From Sulfurovum sp. FS08-3 (GTDB lineage Bacteria > Campylobacterota > Campylobacteria > Campylobacterales > Sulfurovaceae): DNA of 64,000 bases. The DNA lies in NCBI GenBank assembly GCA_000830175.1, contig JQIS01000005.1:1-64000 (forward strand), in the 5' to 3' direction. Under the pieces are notes generated by a model. The model was not told the origin of the DNA. It did not search any database and was given only the letters and a program-made list of their open reading frames with translations. How positions within the stretch are numbered: the first letter of the stretch is position 1; each line of letters opens with the position of its first letter. Positions 26,640-35,040 of this stretch are shown here, piece by piece. Both the position numbers and the translations under genes were made by a program.

Positions 26640-28019
26640 CTAGATACTCTCTATGACCCTTTGAACACGTGCTTTGGTCTCATCAATGCCTATAATATCA
26701 ATAATCTCATCCAATCCCGAACCGCTCATAGCTCCAAGGAGTGCGATACGTAGAGGTTGTCCTAGTTTGCCAAATCCCAACTCTCTTGCACTCAAAAATG
26801 CATTCATCAGTGCGTGTATCTCTTGCGAAGAGCTGGGTTGAAGGGTCATTAAATCCTCAATAAAGCTTGATAGTATCTCTTTGGTATCGGCTTTGAAGGC
26901 TTTTTGCACCGCTTTTGAATCATACTCTTTGGGAGCGTTTAAAATAAGCTCAATTTGCTCTTTGAGTTCTATCATGGTTTTGGCACGTTCAATAGTGGCT
27001 TTGAGAATTGCCTCTTTTTTGTCGTGTGTTGAAATATCGCAATCGTAGCTTTTGAGCAACTCTATCATTTGGTCTGTGGGCATATTTTTCATGTGCGTTG
27101 CATTAATCCACAAAAGTTTATCGAGATTGTAGCTTGAAGCACTCTTGTTGATATTGCTAGGCTCGAAGAGTTCTATCATCTGCTCAAGTGTAAATATCTC
27201 TTGGTCACCATGACTCCACCCCAATCGTACCAAAAAGTTTAACAACGCCTCGGGCAAAAATCCTTGCGTTTTGTACTCCATCACATCGGTGGCTCCGTCT
27301 CGTTTGGAGAGCTTTTTGCCTTGTTCGTTGTTAATCATAGCCACATGATAAAATTTGGGCAACGCCAATCCCAAGGCACGATAGACTACAATTTGTTTGG
27401 GAGTATTGTAGAGGTGATCATCGCCTCGTATGACATCGGTAAGCCCCATCTCATGGTCATCAATGGCTACGACAAAATTGTACGTCGGCACTCCATCACT
27501 TCGAGCGATAATGAAATCATCGACTTCACTAGCATCAATAGAGATAAAACCCTTGACTCCATCTTCAAACTCAATTTTACCGCTTTGGGGAGCTTTGATA
27601 CGAATGACAGGCTCAACTCCTTGCGGTGGCGTACCCTCAAAATCACGGTATCTGCCATCGTAACGGGGGCGTTCGCCTTTTGCCATTTGTGCTTCTCGCA
27701 AAGCATCTAGCTCCTCTTTGGACATATAGCACTTATAGGCATTGCCCTCTTCTAGGAGTCTATCAATATAAGTTTTGTAAATATCAAAACGTTTGGATTG
27801 ATAGAGTACTTCACCATCATAGCTCATGCCTACCCAATCAAAGGCTTTGATAATCGCTTCAAGTGCCTCGTCGGAATTTCGTGCCAAATCGGTATCTTCA
27901 ATCCTCAATAAAAACTTTCCGCCGCTGTGTTTTGCCCAAAGCCAAGAAAAAAGTGCCGTACGCAAACCGCCAATATGCAAATAGCCTGTAGGAGAGGGTG
28001 CAAATCGTGTAACAACCAT
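26640..28019 (-). CDS. gltX: Glutamate-tRNA ligase
   Basis: A class I synthetase charging tRNA-Glu (in Campylobacterota a second GltX paralogue often charges tRNA-Gln for amidation). The 459-residue product shows the HIGH-type motif (HIGG at 15-18), the KLSKRDG form of KMSKS near residue 240 and a C-terminal helical anticodon-binding domain. Whether this is the discriminating or non-discriminating copy cannot be told here. Confidence 0.95.
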   Translation of the reverse strand: MVVTRFAPSPTGYLHIGGLRTALFSWLWAKHSGGKFLLRIEDTDLARNSDEALEAIIKAFDWVGMSYDGEVLYQSKRFDIYKTYIDRLLEEGNAYKCYMSKEELDALREAQMAKGERPRYDGRYRDFEGTPPQGVEPVIRIKAPQSGKIEFEDGVKGFISIDASEVDDFIIARSDGVPTYNFVVAIDDHEMGLTDVIRGDDHLYNTPKQIVVYRALGLALPKFYHVAMINNEQGKKLSKRDGATDVMEYKTQGFLPEALLNFLVRLGWSHGDQEIFTLEQMIELFEPSNINKSASSYNLDKLLWINATHMKNMPTDQMIELLKSYDCDISTHDKKEAILKATIERAKTMIELKEQIELILNAPKEYDSKAVQKAFKADTKEILSSFIEDLMTLQPSSSQEIHALMNAFLSARELGFGKLGQPLRIALLGAMSGSGLDEIIDIIGIDETKARVQRVIESI

Positions 28020-28055
28020 AAATAACCTTTGATAAATAGATAATGGAAAGTATTA

Positions 28056-28088
28056 TAGTAAACTTTGGCTAAAAGCCAAAGTTTACTA
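28056..28088. terminator. Perfect 15-bp stem between a lipoprotein gene and gltX
   Basis: TAGTAAACTTTGGCT, a three-base loop and its exact complement. It lies 25 bases past the stop of the minus-strand lipoprotein gene and 37 bases ahead of the gltX start. No good U-run follows on the minus strand, so it may be a terminator, or another of the GGCT..AGCC palindromes seen at 40675 and 57638. Confidence 0.5.
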
Positions 28089-28113
28089 TCAAGAGATAGA
28101 ATAAGTGTAAATT

Positions 28114-28707
28114 TTATCGCAACTCGATAAAGTCAATCTGTTTTTGTTGCAAATTAGCTACTATTCGATTGATGTACTCTCTTGCTTCATCACTGGTTGC
28201 ATACTCTCCATCGTATCCGCTAGCCGCTACTGCCAAAGCCCCGTAGAGTGTAGCCATAGTAGCATCGTTGATAGTGACATTTTCAGAGATGAAACTAGGA
28301 ATCAAAAAGTCATCAATTTGTTTTTGGGTCTCAAGATAGTCGCTCACACTTGAGAGAATTTTAATGCCTGTATCGACATTGCCATCATTATCAAGTGTTT
28401 GCAAAAACTGCATCGTCTCATCATTGGTCTCGACCAATATAGCCCCATCGCTAAGGTCACGGTAAGATACCTTGCGTAGCTCTTTGCTACCCACATAAAA
28501 GGTACACCCCTCACCCTCTTCAAAGCTAAAAGTACCATCACTCCCTGTAGTCCCTTTGGGTGCATCCCCGCAATCGTACTCAACACCTTCGATATTGTAA
28601 TAACGTGCGTTTAAAGTTTGAATATCTTTCTCATCATCACCCGCCAAAGAGCTACACCCTGCGAGTACCATGAGCGAGAGCAATGATAGTGTATATAAAG
28701 TTTTCAT
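28114..28707 (-). CDS. Lipoprotein with YxCG...C.F module
   Basis: A 197-residue lipoprotein: signal peptide ending in the lipobox LAGC, then a serine and acidic region. Residues about 38-75 form a module (VEYDCG, TGSDGTFSFEEGEGCTF) with two cysteines likely to be disulfide-bonded. Two neighbouring lipoproteins share it. The C-terminal half is helical and unrecognised. Residues after the lipid cysteine (SSLAG) do not include the Asp that favours inner-membrane retention, so outer-membrane location is likely. Function unknown. Confidence 0.7.
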   Translation of the reverse strand: MKTLYTLSLLSLMVLAGCSSLAGDDEKDIQTLNARYYNIEGVEYDCGDAPKGTTGSDGTFSFEEGEGCTFYVGSKELRKVSYRDLSDGAILVETNDETMQFLQTLDNDGNVDTGIKILSSVSDYLETQKQIDDFLIPSFISENVTINDATMATLYGALAVAASGYDGEYATSDEAREYINRIVANLQQKQIDFIELR

Positions 28708-28722
28708 TTGTATCCTTTTAAT

Positions 28723-29139
28723 TTAGTAACGTGTAATCTTTAACGTTTCGTTATGCATAGCATCCGTAATAGCGTTTAAGAGTCTCTCATCGGTGACATT
28801 TTGCAAATCAAAGACATAAATATTGCTTGTATCAATGGTGTCACTATCGACAACTCCTAGCTCGTACGTTGTGTTGTTGTAATCAAAGGTAAAGACACAA
28901 TTAGCCCCATCTTCATACTCAAACATTCCGCTATTATCGGTAATCCCCTCCAATAATCCGCAATCGTATTTAATATTGCCCACACGGTATTGGAAATTGT
29001 CAAGGTCTTTGATATGGAAATAGGAATAGTAGTAATACCCATCGTTGTAGTAGGGATCTCTTTCATAGGACTCATCATCATTACCACCGCATGAACTCAA
29101 AAAAAAGAGTGCCGATACCATCAAAAAAAATCGTAACAT
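28723..29139 (-). CDS. Lipoprotein with YxCG...C.F module
   Basis: A 138-residue lipoprotein with lipobox LSSC followed by GGNDDES and a tyrosine-rich stretch. The module IKYDCG...TDNSGMFEYEDGANCVF (about 56-85) aligns with its neighbours at 28114 and 29761, conserving both cysteines, the Asp-x-x-Gly turn and the aromatic-Glu-x-Gly. Downstream residues contain a short VTDERLLNAITDA helix. It is separated from the next gene by 15 bases, so the set may be one operon. Confidence 0.7.
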   Translation of the reverse strand: MLRFFLMVSALFFLSSCGGNDDESYERDPYYNDGYYYYSYFHIKDLDNFQYRVGNIKYDCGLLEGITDNSGMFEYEDGANCVFTFDYNNTTYELGVVDSDTIDTSNIYVFDLQNVTDERLLNAITDAMHNETLKITRY

Positions 29140-29239
29140 AATATACTCCTTGGACGTTGTTTAAATCTATATCTCAATCGCTTGGAACTCAGATATAGAT
29201 TCGGATTTATCCCCTATCAAAGCGATAGAGGATAGGCAA

Positions 29240-29704
29240 TTAGCAGTTAGAATAACCAATCGAATCAATAGTAAAGTACTCAACACCTATGATGTAGTAG
29301 GTCATGTCCTCTTCAAGATAACCATTAGATGTTTCGATAGCATAGCTTCCACGATCGCTATCGTAAAAATCCAATTTATATCCACCATTAACGGCACTAT
29401 AAGTCCCCGTATGGTTGCCATTACCATTTAAATAGTAATAGACAGAACCATCGCTACAAAAATCTATATAGCCACCACTTGAATCCGAAATACTTCGACC
29501 TGCCAAGCTGTATAGACTTACAGAATCACCACTATTGGTGTAATCACCGCCATTCGTGTAGTCGCCGCCATTGTTGTAATTGTCATTGTAATCATTGTCA
29601 GTATATCCATCATCAGTGAAGATATCATCACCTCCGCCTCCACCGCATGAGGTCAAAGCCAATGCAATGCCCAGTGCCAAAAACAATTTTGTTAAAGTTT
29701 TCAT
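29240..29704 (-). CDS. Gly/Asn/Asp/Tyr-rich lipoprotein
   Basis: A 154-residue lipoprotein with lipobox LTSC, a poly-glycine spacer, then a low-complexity D/N/G/Y stretch containing two GGDYTNGGDYTN-like units. The C-terminal part is beta-rich with aromatic residues (YIDFCSDGSVYYY), a plausible small barrel or sandwich with two cysteines. The paralogous YxCG module is not evident. Function unknown. Confidence 0.65.
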   Translation of the reverse strand: MKTLTKLFLALGIALALTSCGGGGGDDIFTDDGYTDNDYNDNYNNGGDYTNGGDYTNSGDSVSLYSLAGRSISDSSGGYIDFCSDGSVYYYLNGNGNHTGTYSAVNGGYKLDFYDSDRGSYAIETSNGYLEEDMTYYIIGVEYFTIDSIGYSNC

Positions 29705-29760
29705 CGTAACTCCTTTTGTGTTATATTCTAAATTATAGCACTTTGCATATAAAATAGATA

Positions 29761-30144
29761 TTAATTGGAGAGGACGATTCTATTGGCATCGGTACGCAAA
29801 TCAGCCTCATAGAGTCTATCAATCATACTATCATCGGTAATCTCATAAATCTCTCCATCTTGAAGCTCGTTGTTATCAAGACTAAAGAACTCTCGTCCAT
29901 TGAGAAAAAATCGACAACTTGTGCCGTTTTCGTATAAAAATCCCCCTACACTATCGGTTTTGTCTCTATCCAAATAGCCACACTCATACTCCATTCCTGT
30001 CACGGGGTATTGCTCGACATAAATATAGGTTTTGCCAAATCCCTCTATATCGCTTTTGGTAGCTTGATCATAGTAGGGATTGTTGCAGTTTGTTAAGAGA
30101 CTCATATATATAAGCGCAATTAACAATTTATGTATCTGCTTCAT
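29761..30144 (-). CDS. Lipoprotein with YxCG...C.F module
   Basis: A 127-residue lipoprotein with lipobox LTNC. The module MEYECG...TDSVGGFLYENGTSCRF (about 51-84) is the third copy in this cluster and makes up most of the mature protein, followed by a DDSMIDRLYEADL helix. The start overlaps the 3' end of the TudS-like gene by 17 bases. The minimal form suggests that the module itself is the functional unit. Confidence 0.7.
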   Translation of the reverse strand: MKQIHKLLIALIYMSLLTNCNNPYYDQATKSDIEGFGKTYIYVEQYPVTGMEYECGYLDRDKTDSVGGFLYENGTSCRFFLNGREFFSLDNNELQDGEIYEITDDSMIDRLYEADLRTDANRIVLSN

Positions 30145-30589
30145 TGTACTCCTTTAAAAAATCCTGAGAGTCTAGGGCGATAATCTCTCGTTTTTGTGCT
30201 TCTAATGCCATTATACCACTATATTGATTTGAAATGAAATTTTTTTGACTATCATAGAGCCTTGCACTGCCCACACCGCAACTAGGCGATCGACTCTTGC
30301 CAATGAAAAGATCAAGATTGGGATGGTCATCGAAAAAATTACAAGCATAGGTTTTGATGGGAGCTGTAAGATCTTTATGGGTTGTATTGCAAATGGCTTT
30401 GAGACTATCCTCTTGCACCAAATCCATCGTAGGGCGAGGCGTACCAAACGCCCAATCTTCAGGACAAAAAGGAATGAGTTGCCAATCGAGTCGCTCCAAA
30501 TAGGCTACCAAATCCTTATCAAAGTTGCTTTGCCCGTCGTATTTGCACAGTGTGCCTAGCAAACAAGCACTAATGGCTACACGTTTCAC
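30128..30589 (-). CDS. TudS/DUF523-family iron-sulfur protein
   Basis: The 153-residue protein matches DUF523, whose characterised member TudS is a [4Fe-4S] thiouracil desulfurase that turns toxic thiouracil into uracil. The family cysteines are visible: ISACLLG (C9), LCKYDG (C15), FCPEDW and SRSPSCGVG. The start is a GTG overlapping the DUF420 stop (TAGTG). Length fits the TudS-only form without the extra DUF1722 domain. Desulfurase activity is inferred from the family. Confidence 0.8.
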   Translation of the reverse strand: MKRVAISACLLGTLCKYDGQSNFDKDLVAYLERLDWQLIPFCPEDWAFGTPRPTMDLVQEDSLKAICNTTHKDLTAPIKTYACNFFDDHPNLDLFIGKSRSPSCGVGSARLYDSQKNFISNQYSGIMALEAQKREIIALDSQDFLKEYNEADT

Positions 30590-31059
30590 TAGAGTGCAAA
30601 GAGTATCACATAGACCAAAAGACCTGTAAGCGAAGTAGCCACAATCCCCATAGCCACTCTCATACCTGCTTTTTTGTGATTGTATTGCGGTGGAGTTGCT
30701 ACGATACGCTGTTTTTGAGCTTTTATGATCACTTCAACCCACAAATAGAGCGTAATGATGGCAATAGCAATATGCACAATCAAAATACTCAAAGCCATTG
30801 AGTAGCCCACAGAGGTATCTTTGACAAACTCTTTAAATCCACCGCCAATACGCACACCGTACTCAAAATAGCCTACGACAATCACAGATACTATCAAAAT
30901 AACAATCTGCGTGATTTGATGCCACTTGAAACTCTTTTGATGAGCCAAATAGATAGACCCCGCTATCAAAAAAGGCAAAAGTGCCACAATAACCGTCACA
31001 AAATCCATAAAAAAGGGCGCTCTTGTCCCCAAAAATCCTGCTTCAAACATATATTCCAT
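30589..31059 (-). CDS. DUF420 membrane protein
   Basis: A 156-residue protein with four hydrophobic helices and conserved histidines (AHQKSFKWHQ, IVHIAIA), in keeping with DUF420, a family linked to haem-copper oxidase assembly (CtaM-type). An inner-membrane role in cytochrome oxidase biogenesis is inferred from the family; no oxidase genes are in the window. It lies between the aldehyde dehydrogenase gene and the TudS-like gene on the same strand. Confidence 0.7.
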   Translation of the reverse strand: MEYMFEAGFLGTRAPFFMDFVTVIVALLPFLIAGSIYLAHQKSFKWHQITQIVILIVSVIVVGYFEYGVRIGGGFKEFVKDTSVGYSMALSILIVHIAIAIITLYLWVEVIIKAQKQRIVATPPQYNHKKAGMRVAMGIVATSLTGLLVYVILFAL

Positions 31060-31068
31060 TTTTTTCCT

Positions 31069-32526
31069 TTAACAAATCACTATCGATTTAATTTCTGTAA
31101 ACTCTTCCAATGCCCATTTGGGTCCCTCACGTCCGATACCCGAAAGCTTCGTTCCGCCATAGGGTTGCACATCAAAACGAAGCGTGGGAATATCATTAAT
31201 CACTACCCCACCGCATTGAGCCTCGTTGATGAAGCGTTGTACAAGCTTAAGGTCATTGCAAAAAATCGAAAATTGCAACCCGTAATCGGTGTTGTTGATT
31301 TTGGTCATCGCCTCATCAAAGCTCTCTACGGCAATAAGACTCACGATAGGAGCAAAAACCTCTTCGCAAACAATCTTCATCTCATCGGTTACTTCACTCA
31401 TAACGGTAGGCAAAAAGACTCCATTTTCATCCCATTTAGCTCCGCACAACGCCTTTGCCCCCTCATTGATAGCATTTTGAACCCAACTCATGGCTCGCTC
31501 ATTGGCTTCATCATTGATAAGAGGTCCAATAAAGGTCTCATCCTCAAAGGGTGAACCTACTTTTAGTTTTTGCGTCTCTTGGGCTAGAAGTTGGCTAAAG
31601 GCTTCATAGACTTCATGGTTTACATAAATTCTTTGGAGTGAGATGCAGACCTGTCCGCTATTGATAAACGCCCCAAAGGCACATCTTTGAGCCGCTAAGC
31701 CCAAATCGGCACTCTTGTCGATATAGGTTGCTGCGTTGCCTCCTAGTTCTAAGCTCACCTTTTTAATCCCTGCTTGTGACATAATGATTTTACCCACAGG
31801 CACCGAACCCGTAAAGGATAGTACTCTAGGAATAGAACTTTGTACGAGTGTCGAACCCACCTCGACATCACCGTAAACTACGCTCAAAGCATCTTTTATG
31901 GCGTATTTGGAATCAATAAAGGCTTTGGCTAAGAGATAGGCGGTCATAGGGGCTTCGGGTGTTGGTTTGAGGACGACTGCATTTCCAGCACCCAATGCAG
32001 GGGCGATTTTGTGTACTACTAAATTGAGAGGAAAGTTAAAAGGGGTAATACACGCCACCACGCCTACAGGTTCACGTCGATAAAAAGCTAGGGTTTTTTT
32101 ACCGCTTGGGACAATATCGGTAGGAATAGTCTCGCCGTGCAAATGTGCCAATTCATAGGCGGTAATTTTAATCGTCTCAATGGCACGTTGAACCTCTATG
32201 CGAGAAAAAGCGATAGGTTTGGCGACCTCTTGGGTCAAGACCAAAGCAAACTCCTCCAAATATTCTTGCAGTGTTTTGGCGACATCTTCGAGCCATGCTA
32301 TGCGTTGCGATAACGGGGAGGCTTTGGTAGCGACACTCGCCTCTTGGGCAATCTCTAGGGCTTTTAGAGTATCTTTGGCATTACACTTTGGGAAGCTTGC
32401 AACCACCTCTTGGGAGTAGGGATTGATAATCTCTCCCCTCTCCTCTTTGTCGGCTTGTGTAGAGCCAAAGAATATATAAGCTCTGTTATTCTCTTCTTTG
32501 TTTTTGGATTTAAAAAATTCAAACAT
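31069..32526 (-). CDS. NAD(P)-dependent aldehyde dehydrogenase
   Basis: A 485-residue soluble enzyme of the ALDH superfamily: substrate/cofactor region PFNFPLNLVVHKIAPAL, SFTGSVPVGK, the glutamate in LELGGNAA (about 262) and the catalytic cysteine in NSGQVCISLQR (about 296). The closest style is that of lactaldehyde/succinate-semialdehyde dehydrogenases, but the substrate cannot be set from the sequence. It is the first gene of a run continuing into DUF420 and TudS-like genes. Confidence 0.88.
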   Translation of the reverse strand: MFEFFKSKNKEENNRAYIFFGSTQADKEERGEIINPYSQEVVASFPKCNAKDTLKALEIAQEASVATKASPLSQRIAWLEDVAKTLQEYLEEFALVLTQEVAKPIAFSRIEVQRAIETIKITAYELAHLHGETIPTDIVPSGKKTLAFYRREPVGVVACITPFNFPLNLVVHKIAPALGAGNAVVLKPTPEAPMTAYLLAKAFIDSKYAIKDALSVVYGDVEVGSTLVQSSIPRVLSFTGSVPVGKIIMSQAGIKKVSLELGGNAATYIDKSADLGLAAQRCAFGAFINSGQVCISLQRIYVNHEVYEAFSQLLAQETQKLKVGSPFEDETFIGPLINDEANERAMSWVQNAINEGAKALCGAKWDENGVFLPTVMSEVTDEMKIVCEEVFAPIVSLIAVESFDEAMTKINNTDYGLQFSIFCNDLKLVQRFINEAQCGGVVINDIPTLRFDVQPYGGTKLSGIGREGPKWALEEFTEIKSIVIC

Positions 32527-32652
32527 TCATGCTCCTTTTTTAGTGCAATATTTTAGCTAAATATGGTTTAAGGGTGCATAGTCATTAAATGAGTAAAATA
32601 ATTTTAATGTCATGTATGCTATCATCAAGCTATTGCCAAAAAGGATAAGAGC

Positions 32653-32888
32653 ATGAGTACATTAACATTAAAATGCCCAATGCTAAATATGAACGCCTCA
32701 AACTCTATGCCAAAAGCCAAAACATATCTCTCAACAAACTCTTTGATGAATTTGCAACCATTGCTTTGACACAGTTTGACACCAAAACACGCTTTGATAT
32801 TAGAGCTTCAAAGGGAGATAGACAACAAGGTTTAGAGCTACTTGACAAAATGGATAAGGAACAAGAGACCTTAACTAGTGGGCATTAA
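32653..32888 (+). pseudogene. Ribbon-helix-helix (HicB/Arc-like) antitoxin with an N-terminal frameshift
   Basis: The reading MSTLTLK from the ATG at 32653, behind AAGGATAAGAG, would continue into MPNAKYERLKLYAK if the A4 tract at 32670-32673 held five A's. That joined protein has the ribbon-helix-helix plan: a strand TLTLKMP, then KYERLKLYAKSQNISLNKLF. As written, the strand is out of frame and only a 71-residue form from the internal ATG at 32673 is open. No toxin gene follows. This is either decay, phase variation at the A-tract, or a base-calling error. Confidence 0.6.
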
Positions 32889-32936
32889 GTCCAATTTTTC
32901 TTTTGCTTCGGTCAATAAAGATAGAGTCACTACACA

Positions 32937-33998
32937 CTATTTTAGATTATTGGCAAATTTTTCGACTTCATCGATAAATCTATCGACCAATTGATCTTCA
33001 GGTAGTTTGGCAACCACTTCGCCTTTGACCATAATGAGTCCCGAATTTTTGCCATAAGCAATCGCCACATCGGCGTGTTTGGCTTCGCCAATGGCATTGA
33101 CGGCACACCCCATTACCGATATATCGAGTGGGGCTTTGATATGGGCGGTGCGTTTTTCTACCTGTGCTACGGCGGATACCAAATCGGCTTCAATGCGTCC
33201 GCAAGTAGGACAGGAGATGATATTGACTCCCTCACGGCTTCGACCGCTATCTTTGATAATGGCTTTGGCTACTTTAATCTCCTCTTCAAGCTCTCCCGTG
33301 ATAGAAACCCGCATCGTATCGCCAATGCCATCAAGCAACAACGCCCCTAAACCTATCGCCGATTTGATGGTGGCATGAAAAATTGTCCCCGCTTCCGTCA
33401 CGCCCAAATGAAAGGGATAATCCACCAAAGGGCGTAGCATCCGATAGGCATCCACGGTACGATTGACATCACTGGCTTTGAGCGAGATTTTAATATCTTC
33501 AAAGCCCAAATCCTCTAAAAACTTGATATTATAAAGAGCCGACTCCACCATTCCTTGGGCGGAGGCTCCATATTTTTGCTCAAACTCTTTTTCAAGACTT
33601 CCTGCATTGACTCCTATACGGATAGGCAAGTTTCGCTCCCTACACGCCTTAACAATCTCTTTGACTCGTGATTTTTCACCAATATTACCTGGATTGAAGC
33701 GAATGCAATCGACCCATTTGGCAGCTTCTAGGGCGAGGCGGTAGTTGAAATGAATATCGGCTACAAGCGGAATAGCGATGCGTTTTTTGATCTCTTGAAG
33801 TGCTAAAGCATCCTCCATATCAGGCACAGCCACCCGTACAATATCGCACCCTGCAAAGTGAAGGCGATTGATTTGTTCTACTGTGGCTTCGATATTTTTA
33901 GTATCACTGTAAGTCATGGATTGTACGCTTATAGGAGCATCACCCCCTACGGCAACATTGCCTACAAATATCTTTTTGGTTGGGTATCGTTCGTTCAT
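32937..33998 (-). CDS. ispG: 4-hydroxy-3-methylbut-2-en-1-yl diphosphate synthase (flavodoxin)
   Basis: IspG performs the penultimate step of the MEP isoprenoid pathway with a [4Fe-4S] cluster. The 353-residue product starts as expected ([24 protein letters not shown] is split here by the TIM-barrel strand) and has the cluster cysteines in ISCPTCGR and MGCAVN. The length is that of the single-barrel bacterial form. It appears to be transcribed alone. Confidence 0.95.
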   Translation of the reverse strand: MNERYPTKKIFVGNVAVGGDAPISVQSMTYSDTKNIEATVEQINRLHFAGCDIVRVAVPDMEDALALQEIKKRIAIPLVADIHFNYRLALEAAKWVDCIRFNPGNIGEKSRVKEIVKACRERNLPIRIGVNAGSLEKEFEQKYGASAQGMVESALYNIKFLEDLGFEDIKISLKASDVNRTVDAYRMLRPLVDYPFHLGVTEAGTIFHATIKSAIGLGALLLDGIGDTMRVSITGELEEEIKVAKAIIKDSGRSREGVNIISCPTCGRIEADLVSAVAQVEKRTAHIKAPLDISVMGCAVNAIGEAKHADVAIAYGKNSGLIMVKGEVVAKLPEDQLVDRFIDEVEKFANNLK

Positions 33999-34055
33999 CT
34001 CTTTTCCATTTTTGTGGATTATCTCCGCTTTGTCAATGGGGTTATTATATCTTAA

Positions 34056-34290
34056 CTGACCTTATGCACCTAAAAAAATACCCCATTAAATACATCATTG
34101 CGAACGTTAGTGAAACAATCTAAGATTTATTTTTACTTTTTTAGAAAAAAGTAGGCAAAAAAAGCGTCACCACTCGCCACTCGCTACGCTTTCAAAGTCG
34201 TTGCTTGTGACACAATGTAAAATAGATTGCTTCGTACTTCGCAATATTCTAATCTAAAGATAATTTGATAAGTAAAGTGTCCAACATCAG
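34056..34290. repeat. 235-bp copy of the mobile repeat
   Basis: Termini CTGACCTTATGCACC and CCAACATCAG are imperfect versions of the inverted ends seen at 57727 and 63498. The interior keeps TCATTGCGAACG, TAGAAAAAAGTAGGCAAAAA, GCGTCACCACTCG and ATAGATTGCTTCG. It occupies most of the gap between ispG and the next gene. No target duplication is evident, so it is an older copy. Confidence 0.75.
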
Positions 34291-34311
34291 TTGGATGCGT
34301 AAGCTCAGTTA

Positions 34312-34701
34312 TTAGTAGCGATATCTTTCTTCGGGTGAAACCAATCCTTGCTTTACCAATTCTGCAATTATAGAACCTGTAGTCCGCTCAAAGATGATTG
34401 CTAACTCTGAAATAGATTTTGTCTCTTTAAACTGATTGGCTAATTTACTTTTTAGTTCATTGCTCCAAGGCAATCCAGAATTTTTTGGCAAACCTTTTTG
34501 TATATTTTCTTCTTGTTTTTGTTCTAAAGTTTTCTTAATATTATAGGTCTTGCCTTGCTTCTTATTGTTTAAGATAAAAAATAAAGCCCTGATAATATCT
34601 GGATGATTATAAGGTGAATTTATCTCAAAAATCTCACCGGTAACTGGGTGTACGCCATTTGCTAAAGAGTTAATAATACTATAACTTTTTTCTTCATCCA
34701 T
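34312..34701 (-). CDS. Conserved protein with C-terminal helix-turn-helix
   Basis: A 129-residue soluble protein. The N-terminal part (LANGVHPVTGEIFEINSPYNHPDIIRALF region) has the VNPxTGExL.xDSPYNxPxVxRAL pattern of a small family of conserved hypothetical proteins. The C-terminus (PWSNELKSKLANQF...ISELAIIFERTTGSI) resembles the GcrA/Myb-like helix-turn-helix found in proteins that scan DNA or RNA. Role unknown. It sits alone next to a mobile repeat. Confidence 0.55.
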   Translation of the reverse strand: MDEEKSYSIINSLANGVHPVTGEIFEINSPYNHPDIIRALFFILNNKKQGKTYNIKKTLEQKQEENIQKGLPKNSGLPWSNELKSKLANQFKETKSISELAIIFERTTGSIIAELVKQGLVSPEERYRY

Positions 34702-34926
34702 AAGTCATCCCATACTACTATTATAAATTGTCAAGTTTTACAACATTATACTATGCCATGTATTTTATATCGTATATAGTATATCAAGAATTTATTGAAA
34801 TCTTCTTTTAACGCACTTTGTTCTTATCAAAAGACACAAGGTGACAAAAGAACACTATCACTTTTTTACACTCTTTAAGAGCAAAGGAGAAATAAAACAA
34901 GAAAATACTACACTTAAATATAAGCA

Positions 34927-34942
34927 TTTCTTTCAAAAGAAA
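34927..34942. promoter_or_regulatory. Palindrome upstream of the efflux operon, possible operator
   Basis: TTTCTTT-CA-AAAGAAA lies about 60 bases ahead of the -10 box of the TolC gene. The 339-bp gap 34702-35040 otherwise holds AT-rich DNA (including an imperfect TATATCGTATATAGTATAT palindrome near 34770) and no gene. No regulator gene is adjacent. Confidence 0.3.
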
Positions 34943-35001
34943 CACAACGAGAAAAAGTTATCTTTTTGAAAATGATTAATTGTGTCGTAAACTTATATGG
35001 A

Positions 35002-35007
35002 TATAAT
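35002..35007 (+). promoter_or_regulatory. -10 box of the efflux operon
   Basis: TATAAT 33 bases ahead of the ATG, followed by TAGGAGAG as ribosome-binding site. It is the only strong promoter seen before the four efflux genes. Confidence 0.55.
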
Positions 35008-35040
35008 AATGCTTTAATATATTTTAGGAGAGTTAGATAG

